In this document: positions 1 through 10,465 of the stretch, piece by piece
Numbering within the stretch: the first letter of the stretch is position 1
Layout: every line of letters starts with the position of its first letter
Assembly (NCBI RefSeq): GCF_001305515.1
Contig: NZ_LJYW01000001.1
Coordinates: 3,476,734 to 3,540,733, forward strand
Source: Prosthecodimorpha hirschii
GTDB lineage: Bacteria; Pseudomonadota; Alphaproteobacteria; Rhizobiales; Ancalomicrobiaceae
Reading direction: 5' to 3'
DNA length: 64,000 nucleotides
Program-made: the position numbers and the translations under genes
Notes under the pieces: model-generated
What the model was told of the DNA's origin: nothing
The model's database searches: none
The model's input: only the letters and a program-made list of their open reading frames with translations

Positions 1-2
1 CA

Positions 3-848
3 TGTCTCGTCGACGGGACGAAGGCCGATCGCGCGCTCGCCGCCTATATCCTGGCCCGCCCCGAGACCATCCCGTTCGAGACGGCGGCGACGCTGGCCGA
101 GAAGGTCGAGGTCAGCGAGGCGACCGTCGGCCGCTTCTGCCGCTCGATCGGCTACGACAATCTGAAGGACCTGAAGCAGCAGCTCGGCCAGGACTTCGGC
201 GACCGGCCCTGGCTGATCGCCGACCGGCTGCGCGACTTCCAGGCGCAGGCCCGCCAGGCCGAGAACCCGCTCGGCCGCTCGCTCGAACTGGAGATCGCCG
301 GCCTCGTCGCCGTCTACGAGATCGCCCAGAGCGCGGACTTCCGCCGGGTGGTCGAGCGGCTGACCACGGCGCGGCGCGTCTTCGTCTGCGGCTTTCAGAC
401 CGAGCGGGCGATGGCGCAGATGTTCGCCCACCAGCTGCAGTATCTGCGCGACGGCGTGCAGTTGCTCGACCTCGAGGGCGGCCATTTCGCCGAGCTCTTC
501 GCCACCGATGTCGAGAATACCGCGCTGGTGCTGTTCGAGGCGCGGCGCTACTCGCGGCTGGCGCGTGTCGTCGCCCGCGAGGCGATGGCGGTCGGCGTGC
601 CGGTGACGCTGGTCACCGACGCCTTCTGCGACTGGGGGCGCGGCCTGGTCTCCGAGCTTCTGGTCGTGCCGACGGAATTCAATCTGTTCTGGGATTCGAC
701 CGCCCAGATGGCGAGCCTCGTCAATCTGTTCATGAACGCCGTGTCGATCGAGATCGGCCCGGCGGTCGAGGCGCGCATGACCAAGGTCTCCCAGCTCTAT
801 GCCCGCTTCACCGGCCATACCGGAGATCCCTCCGGCCCGGAATCCTGA
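3..848 (+). CDS. RpiR/MurR-family transcriptional regulator (5' partial)
   Basis: The reading frame is open from the left edge of the window, so the start codon lies outside; 281 residues remain, close to the usual full length of 280-300, so little is missing. An N-terminal helix-turn-helix (TLAEKVEVSEATVGRFCRSI, about residues 30-50) is followed by a sugar isomerase (SIS) domain starting near RVFVCGFQTERAM. Members of this family bind DNA through the HTH and sense phosphorylated sugars or other small metabolites through SIS. It sits 47 bp upstream of a same-strand peptide-type ABC transporter operon, so it probably regulates that operon; this is inference from position. Confidence 0.85.
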   Translation, partial: CLVDGTKADRALAAYILARPETIPFETAATLAEKVEVSEATVGRFCRSIGYDNLKDLKQQLGQDFGDRPWLIADRLRDFQAQARQAENPLGRSLELEIAGLVAVYEIAQSADFRRVVERLTTARRVFVCGFQTERAMAQMFAHQLQYLRDGVQLLDLEGGHFAELFATDVENTALVLFEARRYSRLARVVAREAMAVGVPVTLVTDAFCDWGRGLVSELLVVPTEFNLFWDSTAQMASLVNLFMNAVSIEIGPAVEARMTKVSQLYARFTGHTGDPSGPES

Positions 849-895
849 TCCCGCCCGACCTGCGTCGATTCCTGCTTTCTGAAGGAGTGCCCGCC

Positions 896-2467
896 ATGAC
901 GTTGCCGTTTCGAGTGACTGTCCTCTCCGCCGCCGCGCTCCTCGGCGCGGTCGTGTCGGCGCCGGCACAGGAGGTGACCTTCGCGATCACCGCCCGCGAG
1001 GTCGGCACGCCGAGCTACAACCCGATCACCGCCACCCGGCTGAACAGCGCCAATTCGCTGATCTACGACCGGCTCGTGCTGCAGGATGCCGACCAGAGCT
1101 TCCATCCCTCGCTGGCGGCGTCCTGGGACCAGACCCCGGACGGCATGCAGTGGACCTTCAAGCTGCGGCCCGGCGTCAAGTTCCACGACGGCGAGCCCTT
1201 CAACGCCAAGGTGATCGAGTGGTGGGTGCCGAAATTCGCCGGCACCGAGAATGCCGACACGGTCGCCAAGGTCGACCGGGTCGAAGTCGTCGACGATCTG
1301 ACCGTGCGCTTCCACATGAAGGCGCCGGATCCGAACCTGCTGTTCAACCTCGCCTCGTCCTTCATGGGCATCCCGTCGCCCAAGGCCTATGAGGCGCTCG
1401 GCGACAAGTACGGCGTGACGGCGGCGGTCGGCACCGGGCCGTTCAAGATGGAGAAGTTCACGGTCGGCCAGCAGACCGTGCTGGTCCGCAACGACGACTT
1501 CACCTGGGGTAGCGATCTCTCGGTCAACCGCGGTCCGGCCAAGATCAAGAAGATCACCGTGCGCGAGATCCCCGAGGATTCCACGGCCTTCCTCGAACTG
1601 CAGACCGGCGGCGTCGATCTGCTCTACACCGTGCCGGTCGACTTCATGCCGCGCCTGAAGGCGGAGAAGTCCGTCAAGGTGATGACCATCCCGGGCACCG
1701 AGATCGTCTACATGCCGATCAACACCCAGTCGGCGCCCTTCACCGACATCAAGGTGCGCGCGGCCGCCGCCTATGCGATCGACCAGAAGAGCATCTGGCA
1801 ATCGCTCTATGGCGGCGTCGGCAACACCGCCAACGGCTTCCTGATCTCCAGCCTGCAGGAGGCCAAGGTCGACCCGAAATTCGCGATCTCCTATGATCCC
1901 GAGCGGTCGAAGAAGCTGCTCGACGAGGCCGGCTGGAAGGTCGGGCCCGACGGCATCCGCGCCAAGGACGGCGCCAGGCTGCAGGTCAAGCTGTGGACCT
2001 CCAACGGCACGGAGTTCAAGCGGCTGGTCGAAGTCGTGCAATCGCAGCTGAAGGCGGTCGGCTTCGCTGCCGACATCACCATCTTCGACGCCTCGACGAT
2101 CAACGCCCAGTACAAGAAGAAGACCGAGCATCAGCTCGCCGTCCGGTCCTATTCCTGGACCAATGCGGACATCATCGACTGGTTCTTCGCCGCCCGCCGG
2201 GCCGGCTATCCGAACGTGTCGCTGTTCGACGATCCGAAGGCGGAAGAGCTGAACGTGACCGCCATGACCAAGTCGCGCACCTGGGACGAGCGCGTGGCGA
2301 ATTTCAAGGCCTATCACGAGTATATCCTGTCGCAATATGCCTTCGCGCCGATCTACGAGCCGGCCAACGTCTTCGCCTATTCGACCCGTCGCCTGAAACT
2401 GCCGGAGACCATCCGCGGCACCCGGCTGACCAGCCAGACGATCCTCGACGCCCAGGTCTCCAACTGA
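896..2467 (+). CDS. ABC transporter substrate-binding protein, family 5 (Dpp/Opp type)
   Basis: A 523-residue periplasmic solute-binding protein. The first 25 residues form a Sec signal peptide (basic start, hydrophobic SAAALLGAVVSAPAQ, cleavage probably after AQ). The mature part has the family-5 pattern: a Y/N-rich start that defines the binding lobe, then TPDGMQWTFKLRPGVKFHDG, which is typical of DppA/OppA/NikA proteins. The ATG at 896 is chosen because GAAGGAG lies 8 bases upstream and the signal peptide starts there; the longer open frame upstream belongs to the regulator in another frame. It is the first gene of a five-gene transporter operon plus an M81 hydrolase. The substrate (a di- or oligopeptide or another small cationic compound) cannot be told from sequence. 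Confidence 0.9.
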   Translation: MTLPFRVTVLSAAALLGAVVSAPAQEVTFAITAREVGTPSYNPITATRLNSANSLIYDRLVLQDADQSFHPSLAASWDQTPDGMQWTFKLRPGVKFHDGEPFNAKVIEWWVPKFAGTENADTVAKVDRVEVVDDLTVRFHMKAPDPNLLFNLASSFMGIPSPKAYEALGDKYGVTAAVGTGPFKMEKFTVGQQTVLVRNDDFTWGSDLSVNRGPAKIKKITVREIPEDSTAFLELQTGGVDLLYTVPVDFMPRLKAEKSVKVMTIPGTEIVYMPINTQSAPFTDIKVRAAAAYAIDQKSIWQSLYGGVGNTANGFLISSLQEAKVDPKFAISYDPERSKKLLDEAGWKVGPDGIRAKDGARLQVKLWTSNGTEFKRLVEVVQSQLKAVGFAADITIFDASTINAQYKKKTEHQLAVRSYSWTNADIIDWFFAARRAGYPNVSLFDDPKAEELNVTAMTKSRTWDERVANFKAYHEYILSQYAFAPIYEPANVFAYSTRRLKLPETIRGTRLTSQTILDAQVSN

Positions 2468-2515
2468 GCCGTCTCTTGAACTGAGGCGTCGGGGCGCCGA
2501 ACGGGAAGGACCGGG

Positions 2516-3442
2516 ATGCTCGGCTATTTCGTCAGACGGCTGATCATGCTGCTCCCGGTCTTCCTGGCCATGTCGGCGATCGTGTTCCTGATCGTCCATC
2601 TCGTGCCCGGCGACCCGATCGACCACATGCTGCAGATCGGGGCGTCGGCCGAACGGCGCCAGGAACTGGCTGCCAAGTTCGGGCTCGACCGGCCGCTGGT
2701 CGTCCAATACGCGCTCTGGCTGAAGGCGGCGCTGACCGGCGATCTCGGCGAGGCGATCATCCTGAAGCAGCCGGTCGTCGACCTGATCCTCGCCAATCTG
2801 CCCTACAGCCTCGCGCTCGGGCTCTCGGCACTGCTCTTCTCGACCGTGGTCGGCGTCTCGGTCGGGGCGGCAGCGGCCTATTTCGCGGGGTCGTGGTTCG
2901 ACCGCGTCGTCATGGCCGGCATCCTGATGGGATCGATGCTGCCGAGCTTCTGGCTCGGCCTCCTGATGATCCTGATCTTCGCCGTCGAGCTCGGGCTGTT
3001 TCCGGTCTCCGGCGCGCGCAGCTGGGACGCCCTGGTGCTGCCGGTCCTGACCGTCGGCATCGGCGGCGTCGCGCTGATCGCCCGGGTCACGCGCGCCGCC
3101 TTCGTCGAGGTGGCGCAGCAGGATTTCGTCACCCTGCTGCATGCCAAGGGCCTGACCCGGCGGCGCATCTTCTTCCGCCATCTGGTCCGCCACGCCCTGA
3201 TGCCGGTCGTCACGATCCTCGGCCTCAAGGTCGGGTGGATCCTCGGCGGCGCGGTGACGGTCGAATATGTCTTCGCCCGGCCGGGTCTCGGATCGCTCCT
3301 GATCACCTCGCTCGGCCAGCGCGACTATCCGGTCGTGCAGGGCTGCCTCCTGATGCTCGGCATGGGCGTGATGCTCGGCACGCTGGTCGGCGATCTGGCG
3401 CAGGCGGCGATGGATCCGCGCGTGCGCGACAGGATGAGCTGA
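2516..3442 (+). CDS. ABC transporter permease, DppB/OppB type
   Basis: A 308-residue inner-membrane permease with about six hydrophobic segments. It opens with the family signature LGYFVRRLIMLLPVFLAMS and has the GDLGEAI segment near residue 80. The cytoplasmic EAA loop, which contacts the ATPase, is visible around residues 200-220 (DFVTLLHAKGLTRRRIFFRH). It pairs with the next gene to form the channel, as in all Dpp/Opp/Nik importers. It starts 48 bases after the binding-protein gene and ends one base before the second permease, so the two are co-translated. Confidence 0.92.
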   Translation: MLGYFVRRLIMLLPVFLAMSAIVFLIVHLVPGDPIDHMLQIGASAERRQELAAKFGLDRPLVVQYALWLKAALTGDLGEAIILKQPVVDLILANLPYSLALGLSALLFSTVVGVSVGAAAAYFAGSWFDRVVMAGILMGSMLPSFWLGLLMILIFAVELGLFPVSGARSWDALVLPVLTVGIGGVALIARVTRAAFVEVAQQDFVTLLHAKGLTRRRIFFRHLVRHALMPVVTILGLKVGWILGGAVTVEYVFARPGLGSLLITSLGQRDYPVVQGCLLMLGMGVMLGTLVGDLAQAAMDPRVRDRMS

Positions 3443-3443
3443 G

Positions 3444-4289
3444 ATGGCGATCGGCACGGCTCTCCTCTCCGCCGCCCGCACCCCCCGGGGCGCACCCGCG
3501 GCGATCGTCCTCGTCGGCGTGGTCTTCGCCGCGATCTTCGCCGACCGCCTGGCGCCCTATGCCTATGACATGCAGTCCCTGATGCAGGCGAACCTGCCGC
3601 CCTCGGCCGCGCATCTGCTCGGCACCGACGAGTTCGGCCGCGATCTCTTCTCGCGCATCCTGCACGGCGCGCGCATCTCGCTCGGCGTCGCCGTCACGTC
3701 GATCGGCGCTTCGGTCGCCCTCGGCCTCGTCTTCGGGGCGATCGCCGGCTATGCCGGCGGCTGGGCCGACCGGCTCCTGATGGCGGTGGTCGATCTCACC
3801 TGGGCCTTTCCGGAGATCCTGATCGCGCTGGTGCTGATCGCCATCCTGGGGCCCGGGCTCGGGTCGACCGCGGTGGCGATCACGGTCGGCTACATGGCGC
3901 AGTTCGCCCGGCTGGCGCGCGCGCAGATCATCGCCCTGAAGGGCGAGACCTATATCGAGGCGACCGTCGGGCTCGGCGCCGGCCATGCCCATATCCTGCT
4001 GCGCCATCTGGTCCCCAATGCGCTGACGCCGGTCCTGGTCGCCGGCATGCTGGCGACCGGCGACGCCATCGTGCTGGAGGCGACGCTCGGCTATTTCGGC
4101 CTCGGCGCCCAGCCGCCGCTGCCGAGCTGGGGCGCGATGATGAGCGCCGGCGTCGGCCAGATGTTCCTGGCGCCCTGGGTGATCGTCTTCCCGGGCCTCG
4201 CCATCGCGATCACCGTGGTGGCGATCAATCTCTACGGCGACGCGCTGATCGACGCCCTGCAGATCCGCAATCGGCTGAGGGAAGGCTGA
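3444..4289 (+). CDS. ABC transporter permease, DppC/OppC type
   Basis: A 281-residue inner-membrane permease and partner of the DppB-type protein just upstream. Diagnostic features are the HLLGTDEFGRDLFSRILHGA segment near residue 55, found in DppC/OppC proteins, and the EAA loop ETYIEATVGLGAGHAHILLR near residue 170. Five to six transmembrane segments are evident. Only one base separates it from each neighbour. The usual long N-terminal extension of OppC is absent, so it resembles the shorter DppC/NikC form. Confidence 0.92.
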   Translation: MAIGTALLSAARTPRGAPAAIVLVGVVFAAIFADRLAPYAYDMQSLMQANLPPSAAHLLGTDEFGRDLFSRILHGARISLGVAVTSIGASVALGLVFGAIAGYAGGWADRLLMAVVDLTWAFPEILIALVLIAILGPGLGSTAVAITVGYMAQFARLARAQIIALKGETYIEATVGLGAGHAHILLRHLVPNALTPVLVAGMLATGDAIVLEATLGYFGLGAQPPLPSWGAMMSAGVGQMFLAPWVIVFPGLAIAITVVAINLYGDALIDALQIRNRLREG

Positions 4290-4290
4290 G

Positions 4291-5246
4291 ATGGCGCTGT
4301 TGGAGGTCGAAGGGCTCACCATCGGCATCGGCCGCTTCACCCCGGTGCAGGAGATCGGCTTCTCGCTCGACCGCGGCGCCGTGCTCGGGCTGGTCGGGGA
4401 GAGCGGCTCGGGCAAGTCGCTGACCGCCATGGCGCTGATGGGCCTGCTGCCGCTGATCCGCGGCGAGGTCCGTGCCGGCTCGATCGTCTTCGACGGCGTC
4501 GAACTGGCCAACCGGCCGGCGGAGCTGCACCGCCGCCTGCGCGGCCGGCGCATCGCGCTGGTGACGCAGAACCCGATGACCTCGCTCGATCCGATCCGCA
4601 CCGTCGGCACCCAGATCGACGAGGTCTCGCGGCTGCATGGCGGGCTCGACGGGCGGGCCGCGAAGGCGCGCAGCCTCGACCTGATGGAGGCGATGCGCAT
4701 TCCGCGCGCCGCCGTCGTCCACGGCCAGTATCCGCACCAGCTCTCCGGCGGCATGAAGCAGCGCATCGTCATCGCCATGGCGCTGGCCGGCGATCCCGAT
4801 CTGCTGGTCGCCGACGAGCCGACCACCGCCCTCGATGTCACCGTGCAGGCGCAGATCGTCCGCCTGATGGTCGATCTGGTGAAGGCGCGCGGCCTGGCGC
4901 TGGTGCTGATCACCCACGACATGGGCGTCGTCGCCCAGGCCTGCGACCGCGTGGTGGTGCTCTATGCCGGCCGGATCGCCGAGGCGGGCCCAGTCGAGTC
5001 GATCTTCGCCGCGCCGCATCATCCCTATACGCGGGCGCTGATCGGCTGCATCCCGGTCGAGGGCCAGGCCCGGGGCACGCTGATCGGCATTCCCGGTCAG
5101 GTGCCGGGGCTGACCGACTATCCCGCGCATTGCCGCTTCGCGCCGCGCTGCCCGGCCGCCTCGGCGCGCTGCCGGGCCGAGGCGCCGGCGCCGGCGACGA
5201 TCGGCGCGTCGCGCGTCGCCTGCTTCCACCCGCTCGGGAGGGGCGC

Positions 5247-5250
<4 letters not shown>
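4291..5250 (+). CDS. ABC transporter ATP-binding protein, DppD/OppD type
   Basis: A 319-residue cytoplasmic ATPase. Walker A is GESGSGKS (about residue 39), the Q-loop is VTQNPMTSLDP, the signature motif is LSGGMKQRI and Walker B is LLVADEPTTALDV, followed by the H-loop ITHDMGVV. The C-terminal extension contains the Cys-rich oligopeptide-transporter motif (CRFAPRCPAASARCR); in DppD/OppD family members such Cys can bind an iron-sulfur cluster, but this has not been shown here. It overlaps the following ATPase gene by 4 bases (ATGA). Confidence 0.92.
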
Positions 5251-6268
<1,018 letters not shown>

Positions 6269-6272
<4 letters not shown>

Positions 6273-7768
6273 CGCGCACCATCCTGACAGCGGAATTCCA
6301 GCACGAGAGCAATACCTTCAGCCGTATCGGCGCGACGCTGGACTCCTTCCGCCAGCGCTACTGGTTCACCGGCGACGCGGCGATCCAAGCGCGCGGCGAC
6401 GCCAACACGCCGCTGGCCGGCTTCCTCGATGTCGCCCGCCGCGAGGGCTGGCAGGTCGTCCACCCGATCAGCACCGGCGCCACGCCGTCCGGGCCGGTCA
6501 CCCGCGAGGCCTACGAGACCATCGCCGGGCTGATCGTCGACGCCGTCCGGGCCGAGCGCGACCGGCTCGACGGCATCCTGCTCGGGCTGCACGGCGCGAT
6601 GGTCGCCGAGCATCTGGAGGACGGCGAGGGCGAGTTGCTCGCCCGCATCCGCGCCATCGTCGGTCCGGATCTGCCGATCGGCCTGACGCTCGATCCGCAT
6701 GCCAACGTCACCGCCGCGATGGTGCGTCACGCGCAGATCATCGTCACCTACAAGACCTATCCGCATGTCGACATGCGCGAGCGCGCCGTCCAGGCGGCCG
6801 AGATCCTGCGCCGGACGATGGCGGGCGAGATCGCGCCCGTCACGCTGCGCGCGGCGCCGCCGATGCTCGAGGAGGTGACCGGCGGGCGCACCGATATCGG
6901 GCCGATGGTCGCGCGCATCGCCGCCGCGATCGCCTATGAACAGGAGCCGGACGTCTTCGCCGTCTCGGTCGACGGCGGCTTCGGCAATGCCGACATCGCC
7001 GAGACCGGACCGACCGTGCTGGTCACCTGCCAGGGCGATCTCGCCCGCCACCGCGCCTTCGCGCACGGCCTCGCCCGCGACATGTGGGACCGGCGCCACG
7101 AGAGCCCGAACCTGTTCCTGACCGTCGAGGCCGCGGCCGCCGAGGCGCGCGCCTTCGACGCCGCCAACGGCCCGCTGGTGATCGCCGACTATGCCGACAA
7201 TCCCGGCGGCGGCGCCTATGGCGACAGCACCACGCTGCTCGCCGCGCTGCTCGCCGCCGGTGTCGAGGATGCCGCGCTCGGCGGGCTGGTCGACCCGGAG
7301 GCGGTCGCCGAACTCGCCCGTCATCCGGTCGGATCGCGCGTGCGCGTCGCGCTCGGCGGCAAGACCGATCCGCGCATCGGCGGCGGACCGCTGGTGCTGG
7401 AGGGCGAGTTGCGCCACCTCTCGGACGGCCGCTATGTCGGCGAGGGGCTGATGATCGGTGGGCTCGAAGGCAGCTTCGGGCCGACGGCGGTGCTGCGCGT
7501 CGGCGGTCTCGACGTGCTGGTCATCGCCAACGCGGCGCAGATGCTCGATCTCGGCCAGTTCCGCGCCTTCGGCATCGTGCCCGAAAAGAAGCGCGTGCTG
7601 GCGGTCAAGTCGATGCAGCATTTCCGCGCCGCCTTCGAGCCGATCGCCGGCCGCGTCATCGTCTGCGACGGTGGCGCGCTGTGTTCGCCGGACCTGACCA
7701 AGCTGCCCTACAGTCGCGTCCGTCGCCCGATCTTCCCGCTCGACGCCGCGACGGCCTGGCCGGCCTGA
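6269..7768 (+). CDS. M81 family metallopeptidase (MlrC-like)
   Basis: A 499-residue protein of the MlrC/microcystinase-C family (N-terminal DUF1485-type domain and C-terminal MlrC domain). Putative metal-binding segments are visible: AEFQHESNTFSR near the N-terminus, LGLHGAMVAEHLEDGEGELL near residue 110 and LDPHANVTAAM near residue 145. MlrC hydrolyses linear peptides derived from microcystin, but most relatives act on unknown amide substrates. The ATG overlaps the upstream ATPase stop (ATGA), so it is the last gene of the peptide-importer operon; a role in breaking down the imported compound is a reasonable inference. There is no signal peptide, so it is cytoplasmic. Confidence 0.85.
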
Positions 7769-7961
7769 TGGCCGCATGCGCGTCCCTGCCGTTCCGCGAT
7801 GGCCCCCGGCTTGACGAACCGGCAGGGCTGGCGCACCGATGGCTTCAGGCTCCGAAGCCGTCCGCCGACGAGCGGCCGACCGGTGCCTGACGGCGGCCGG
7901 CGGCCCCCGCAACCGCATCGGGTGCGGTTCGGGGTCGGTGCCGAGCGAACAGACGGGCGTC

Positions 7962-8663
7962 ATGGAAAAGAAGCGCATCAGTCGCGGCACATTGGGGATG
8001 ATGACCCGCCATAGGCCGACCATGCGCGTGCCGACCGGGCATCCCGGCCCGGAGGGCGGGCAGGACGATCCCGGACGCACCAAGACCACCGAGGCGCATG
8101 CGCTCGCCAACTCGGTCGGCGAGCAGATCCGCTCCCTGCGACGGGCGGCCGGGTTGACGACGGTCGAACTGGCGACGCGGGCGGGCCTCTCCAACGGCAT
8201 GCTGTCGAAGATCGAGCGGGGGACCGCCCACCCCTCCTTCGTGTCGATCGCTTCGATCGCGCGCGCCCTGGAGGTGCCGGTCGCCCGCCTGTTCGCGAGC
8301 TACGACAACCGGCGCGACTGCTCTTTCGTCAGGGCAGGACAGGGATTGATCGTCGATCGGCGCGGATCGAAATCGGGCCATTCCTATGAGCTCCTGGGCC
8401 ATCTTCTGTCCGGCGAAATCTATGTCGAGCCCTATTTCGTGAAGATCGAAAAATCCGGGTCCGGCAGCGCGAGCTTTCAGCATACCGGCATAGAGTTCAT
8501 GTATATCCTGTCCGGGTCGATGAAGTTCCGCTATGCCGACCGCATGCTCGACGTGGGGCCGGGGGACTCTCTTCTGTTCGACGCCAACGCGGTGCATGGC
8601 GCCGAGGAAATTCTCAACGGCCCGGTCAGCCTGTTGTCGGTCGTGATCAACCTGCGCGCCTAG
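7962..8663 (+). CDS. XRE-family regulator with C-terminal cupin domain
   Basis: A 233-residue regulator. An HTH_3 domain spans about residues 50-105 (IRSLRRAAGLTTVELATRAG then LSNGMLSKIERGTAHPS), followed by a cupin_2 ligand-binding barrel (GIEFMYILSGSMKFRYADR, then DVGPGDSLLFDANAVHGAEE). This architecture is that of SutR/PuuR-like regulators of amino-acid and polyamine use. The frame is open further upstream, so ATG 7962 is a choice; ATG 8001 is also possible because the first 45 residues are low in predicted structure. It lies upstream of, and on the same strand as, the polar amino-acid transporter operon and probably controls it (inference). Confidence 0.85.
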   Translation: MEKKRISRGTLGMMTRHRPTMRVPTGHPGPEGGQDDPGRTKTTEAHALANSVGEQIRSLRRAAGLTTVELATRAGLSNGMLSKIERGTAHPSFVSIASIARALEVPVARLFASYDNRRDCSFVRAGQGLIVDRRGSKSGHSYELLGHLLSGEIYVEPYFVKIEKSGSGSASFQHTGIEFMYILSGSMKFRYADRMLDVGPGDSLLFDANAVHGAEEILNGPVSLLSVVINLRA

Positions 8664-8984
8664 ATCCTGATGCGATCTGAATGGATCGGACCCGGCTCCG
8701 ATTGTCCTTGTGTGTGCAATCCTTTTCGGCTTTGAGCGGGTCGCTCAGTACCCCTCTCGGACTTCCGCCCGCGCCCGGTCCGGCAGGCCATGGGGCCGCG
8801 TTCCTGACAGTCCGCCGCAGGCCGGCGGGACGGATTCTTCCTGTCATGAAAATTTATCTTCCCATGTTGACGCCGCGCCATGGCGTCCAGCACCCTGGCC
8901 TCCAGCTTTCGGAACCCGGAGCATAGCGAAAGCAATTTCGCGGTCCGCTCCGAATTGTTCTCATGCGAGGGCAAGGAGAGATCG
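8664..8984 (+). promoter_or_regulatory. Intergenic region upstream of the amino-acid transporter operon
   Basis: This 321-base gap has no gene I can support. It holds two inverted repeats: GACGCC (8869-8874) with GGCGTC (8882-8887), and GCGAAA (8926-8931) with TTTCGC (8936-8941) around a 4-base loop. Either could be the operator of the cupin regulator. AAGGAGAG at 8973-8980 is the ribosome-binding site of the next gene. Promoter hexamers could not be assigned with confidence. Confidence 0.35.
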
Positions 8985-9770
8985 ATGCGAATTACTCGTC
9001 ACGGCATGTCAATCGCCGCCTCACTGGCGGCCATGATCATGATATTCATGATGACGGCGGTTTCTGCTCAGGAACGCCTGAAGCTTGCAACCGAAGGAAC
9101 CTACCCGCCGTGGAACTACCGGGATACGTCCGGCAAGCTGGTCGGGTGGGATATCGATATCGGCAACGCGATCTGCGACCGCATGAAGGTGCAGTGCGAA
9201 TTCATCGCGCAGGACTGGGACGGGATCATTCCGGGGCTGAACGCCAAGAAATACGATCTCATCGTCGCCAGCATGGGGATTACCGCGAAGCGGAAGGAGC
9301 AGGTTGCCTTCTCCAACCGGTACAAGGAGACCATCTCGCAGTTCGTCGCCCGTAAAGGCGCCATCAAGGATGCCTCGCCGGACGGGCTGGCCGGCAAGCG
9401 GATCGGCGTGCAGCGTGGATCGATCCAGCACGACTTCCTGATCAAGACCTACCCGAAGTCGGAAATCGTCGTCTACGACAAGACGACCGATGTGGAACTT
9501 GATCTCCTGGCCGACCGTGTCGACCTCATGCTGCAGAACAAGCTGACAAGCTATTCCGGCTTCTTCAAGAAGCCCGAGAGCGCCGACTACGAATATGTCG
9601 GCCCGGATCTGAAGGGCGGCCTCCTCGGCGAAGGCAATGGCATTGCCATGCGCAAGGAGGATACCGACCTGCGCGACCGGGTGAACAAGGCGCTCGCCGA
9701 GATCATCGCCGACGGCACCTACGAGACCATTTCCAAGAAATACTTCCCCTTCAAGCTGATGGGTGAATGA
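8985..9770 (+). CDS. Polar amino-acid ABC transporter substrate-binding protein (family 3)
   Basis: A 261-residue periplasmic protein. The signal peptide runs through ASLAAMIMIFMMTAVSAQ. The mature start KLATEGTYPPWNYRDTSGKL and GWDIDIGNAICDRMKVQCEF are the classic lysine/arginine/ornithine/histidine-binding (HisJ/ArgT) signature, and the family-3 hinge region is followed by GKRIGVQRGS. The ATG at 8985 is preceded by AAGGAG at the right distance. It is followed by a PDT-fold protein and two permeases. Specificity for basic amino acids or opines is a family-level guess. Confidence 0.9.
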   Translation: MRITRHGMSIAASLAAMIMIFMMTAVSAQERLKLATEGTYPPWNYRDTSGKLVGWDIDIGNAICDRMKVQCEFIAQDWDGIIPGLNAKKYDLIVASMGITAKRKEQVAFSNRYKETISQFVARKGAIKDASPDGLAGKRIGVQRGSIQHDFLIKTYPKSEIVVYDKTTDVELDLLADRVDLMLQNKLTSYSGFFKKPESADYEYVGPDLKGGLLGEGNGIAMRKEDTDLRDRVNKALAEIIADGTYETISKKYFPFKLMGE

Positions 9771-9830
9771 GGATGCGGAGGGCCGGGTCTTCCGGCTCTC
9801 CATTCCTCCAAAATGATGGGGAGACGTTCC

Positions 9831-10436
9831 GTGATCACCTTCGCAACGCTCGGCCCGAGCGGAACCAATCATGAGCTGGTAACGAAGCGATATATCGATT
9901 TTCATCGCATCGGCGGCGCCCGGATCGTCTTTGTCGACGATTTCGCCGTGGCGGCGGACGATCTTCTGAACGGGCGGATCGACTACATCATCCAGTGCGC
10001 GGTGCATCCCGACACGCCGAAGACGATGGGAGCGCACTACAAGTCGATGTTCGTGGTCGACACCTTCATTTCGCCCAGCAAGGAATTGGCGATCCTGACC
10101 CGGAAGTCGGTCGAGACGCCGACATCGATCGGACTGCTGCGGCCCGCGACCGAAAGCTACGCCGATCTGTCGCGCTGGACGCATCGGTTCCACGAGAATT
10201 CGATCCCCTTCGTTTTCGAGAAGATGCTGGCGGGCGAATACGATTCCGGCCTCGTCTATCTCGAATATGCCAGCCAGCATCCGGATCTCTTCCGGATCGA
10301 CGAGGTCATCGGCAGCCCGGACGATGCCTGGATCGTCTATGGCCGCGAGCGGACCTATCGCGATCGCATCCTGGCCTGGCCGGACAGCCCGGTCGTCGAG
10401 CAGTTCCGCCGTCTCGAAAAGCGGGATGCGGCCTGA
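9831..10436 (+). CDS. Prephenate-dehydratase-like (type 2 periplasmic-binding fold) protein of unknown function
   Basis: A 201-residue cytoplasmic protein whose start VITFATLGPSGTNHELVTKR resembles the LGP-G motif at the start of the prephenate dehydratase catalytic domain and of BacA-like proteins. No ACT domain is present and the key TR-F motif of true dehydratases is not evident, so enzymatic activity is doubtful. GTG 9831 is chosen over the in-frame ATG at 9813 because GGGGAG lies 7-8 bases before it. It sits between the binding protein and the two permeases of an amino-acid ABC importer, suggesting that it handles or senses the same ligand. It has no signal peptide. Function unknown. Confidence 0.7.
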   Translation: MITFATLGPSGTNHELVTKRYIDFHRIGGARIVFVDDFAVAADDLLNGRIDYIIQCAVHPDTPKTMGAHYKSMFVVDTFISPSKELAILTRKSVETPTSIGLLRPATESYADLSRWTHRFHENSIPFVFEKMLAGEYDSGLVYLEYASQHPDLFRIDEVIGSPDDAWIVYGRERTYRDRILAWPDSPVVEQFRRLEKRDAA

Positions 10437-10465
10437 GGCCGGCCCGTCCCTCCTGACAGCAAGGC

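Noticed and set aside
797-3481. Open frame of 894 codons on the minus strand across the peptide transporter genes
   Set aside because: It is antisense to clear plus-strand genes; the product is Arg/Asp/His/Gln-rich without domains, a common artefact of high-G+C codon bias.
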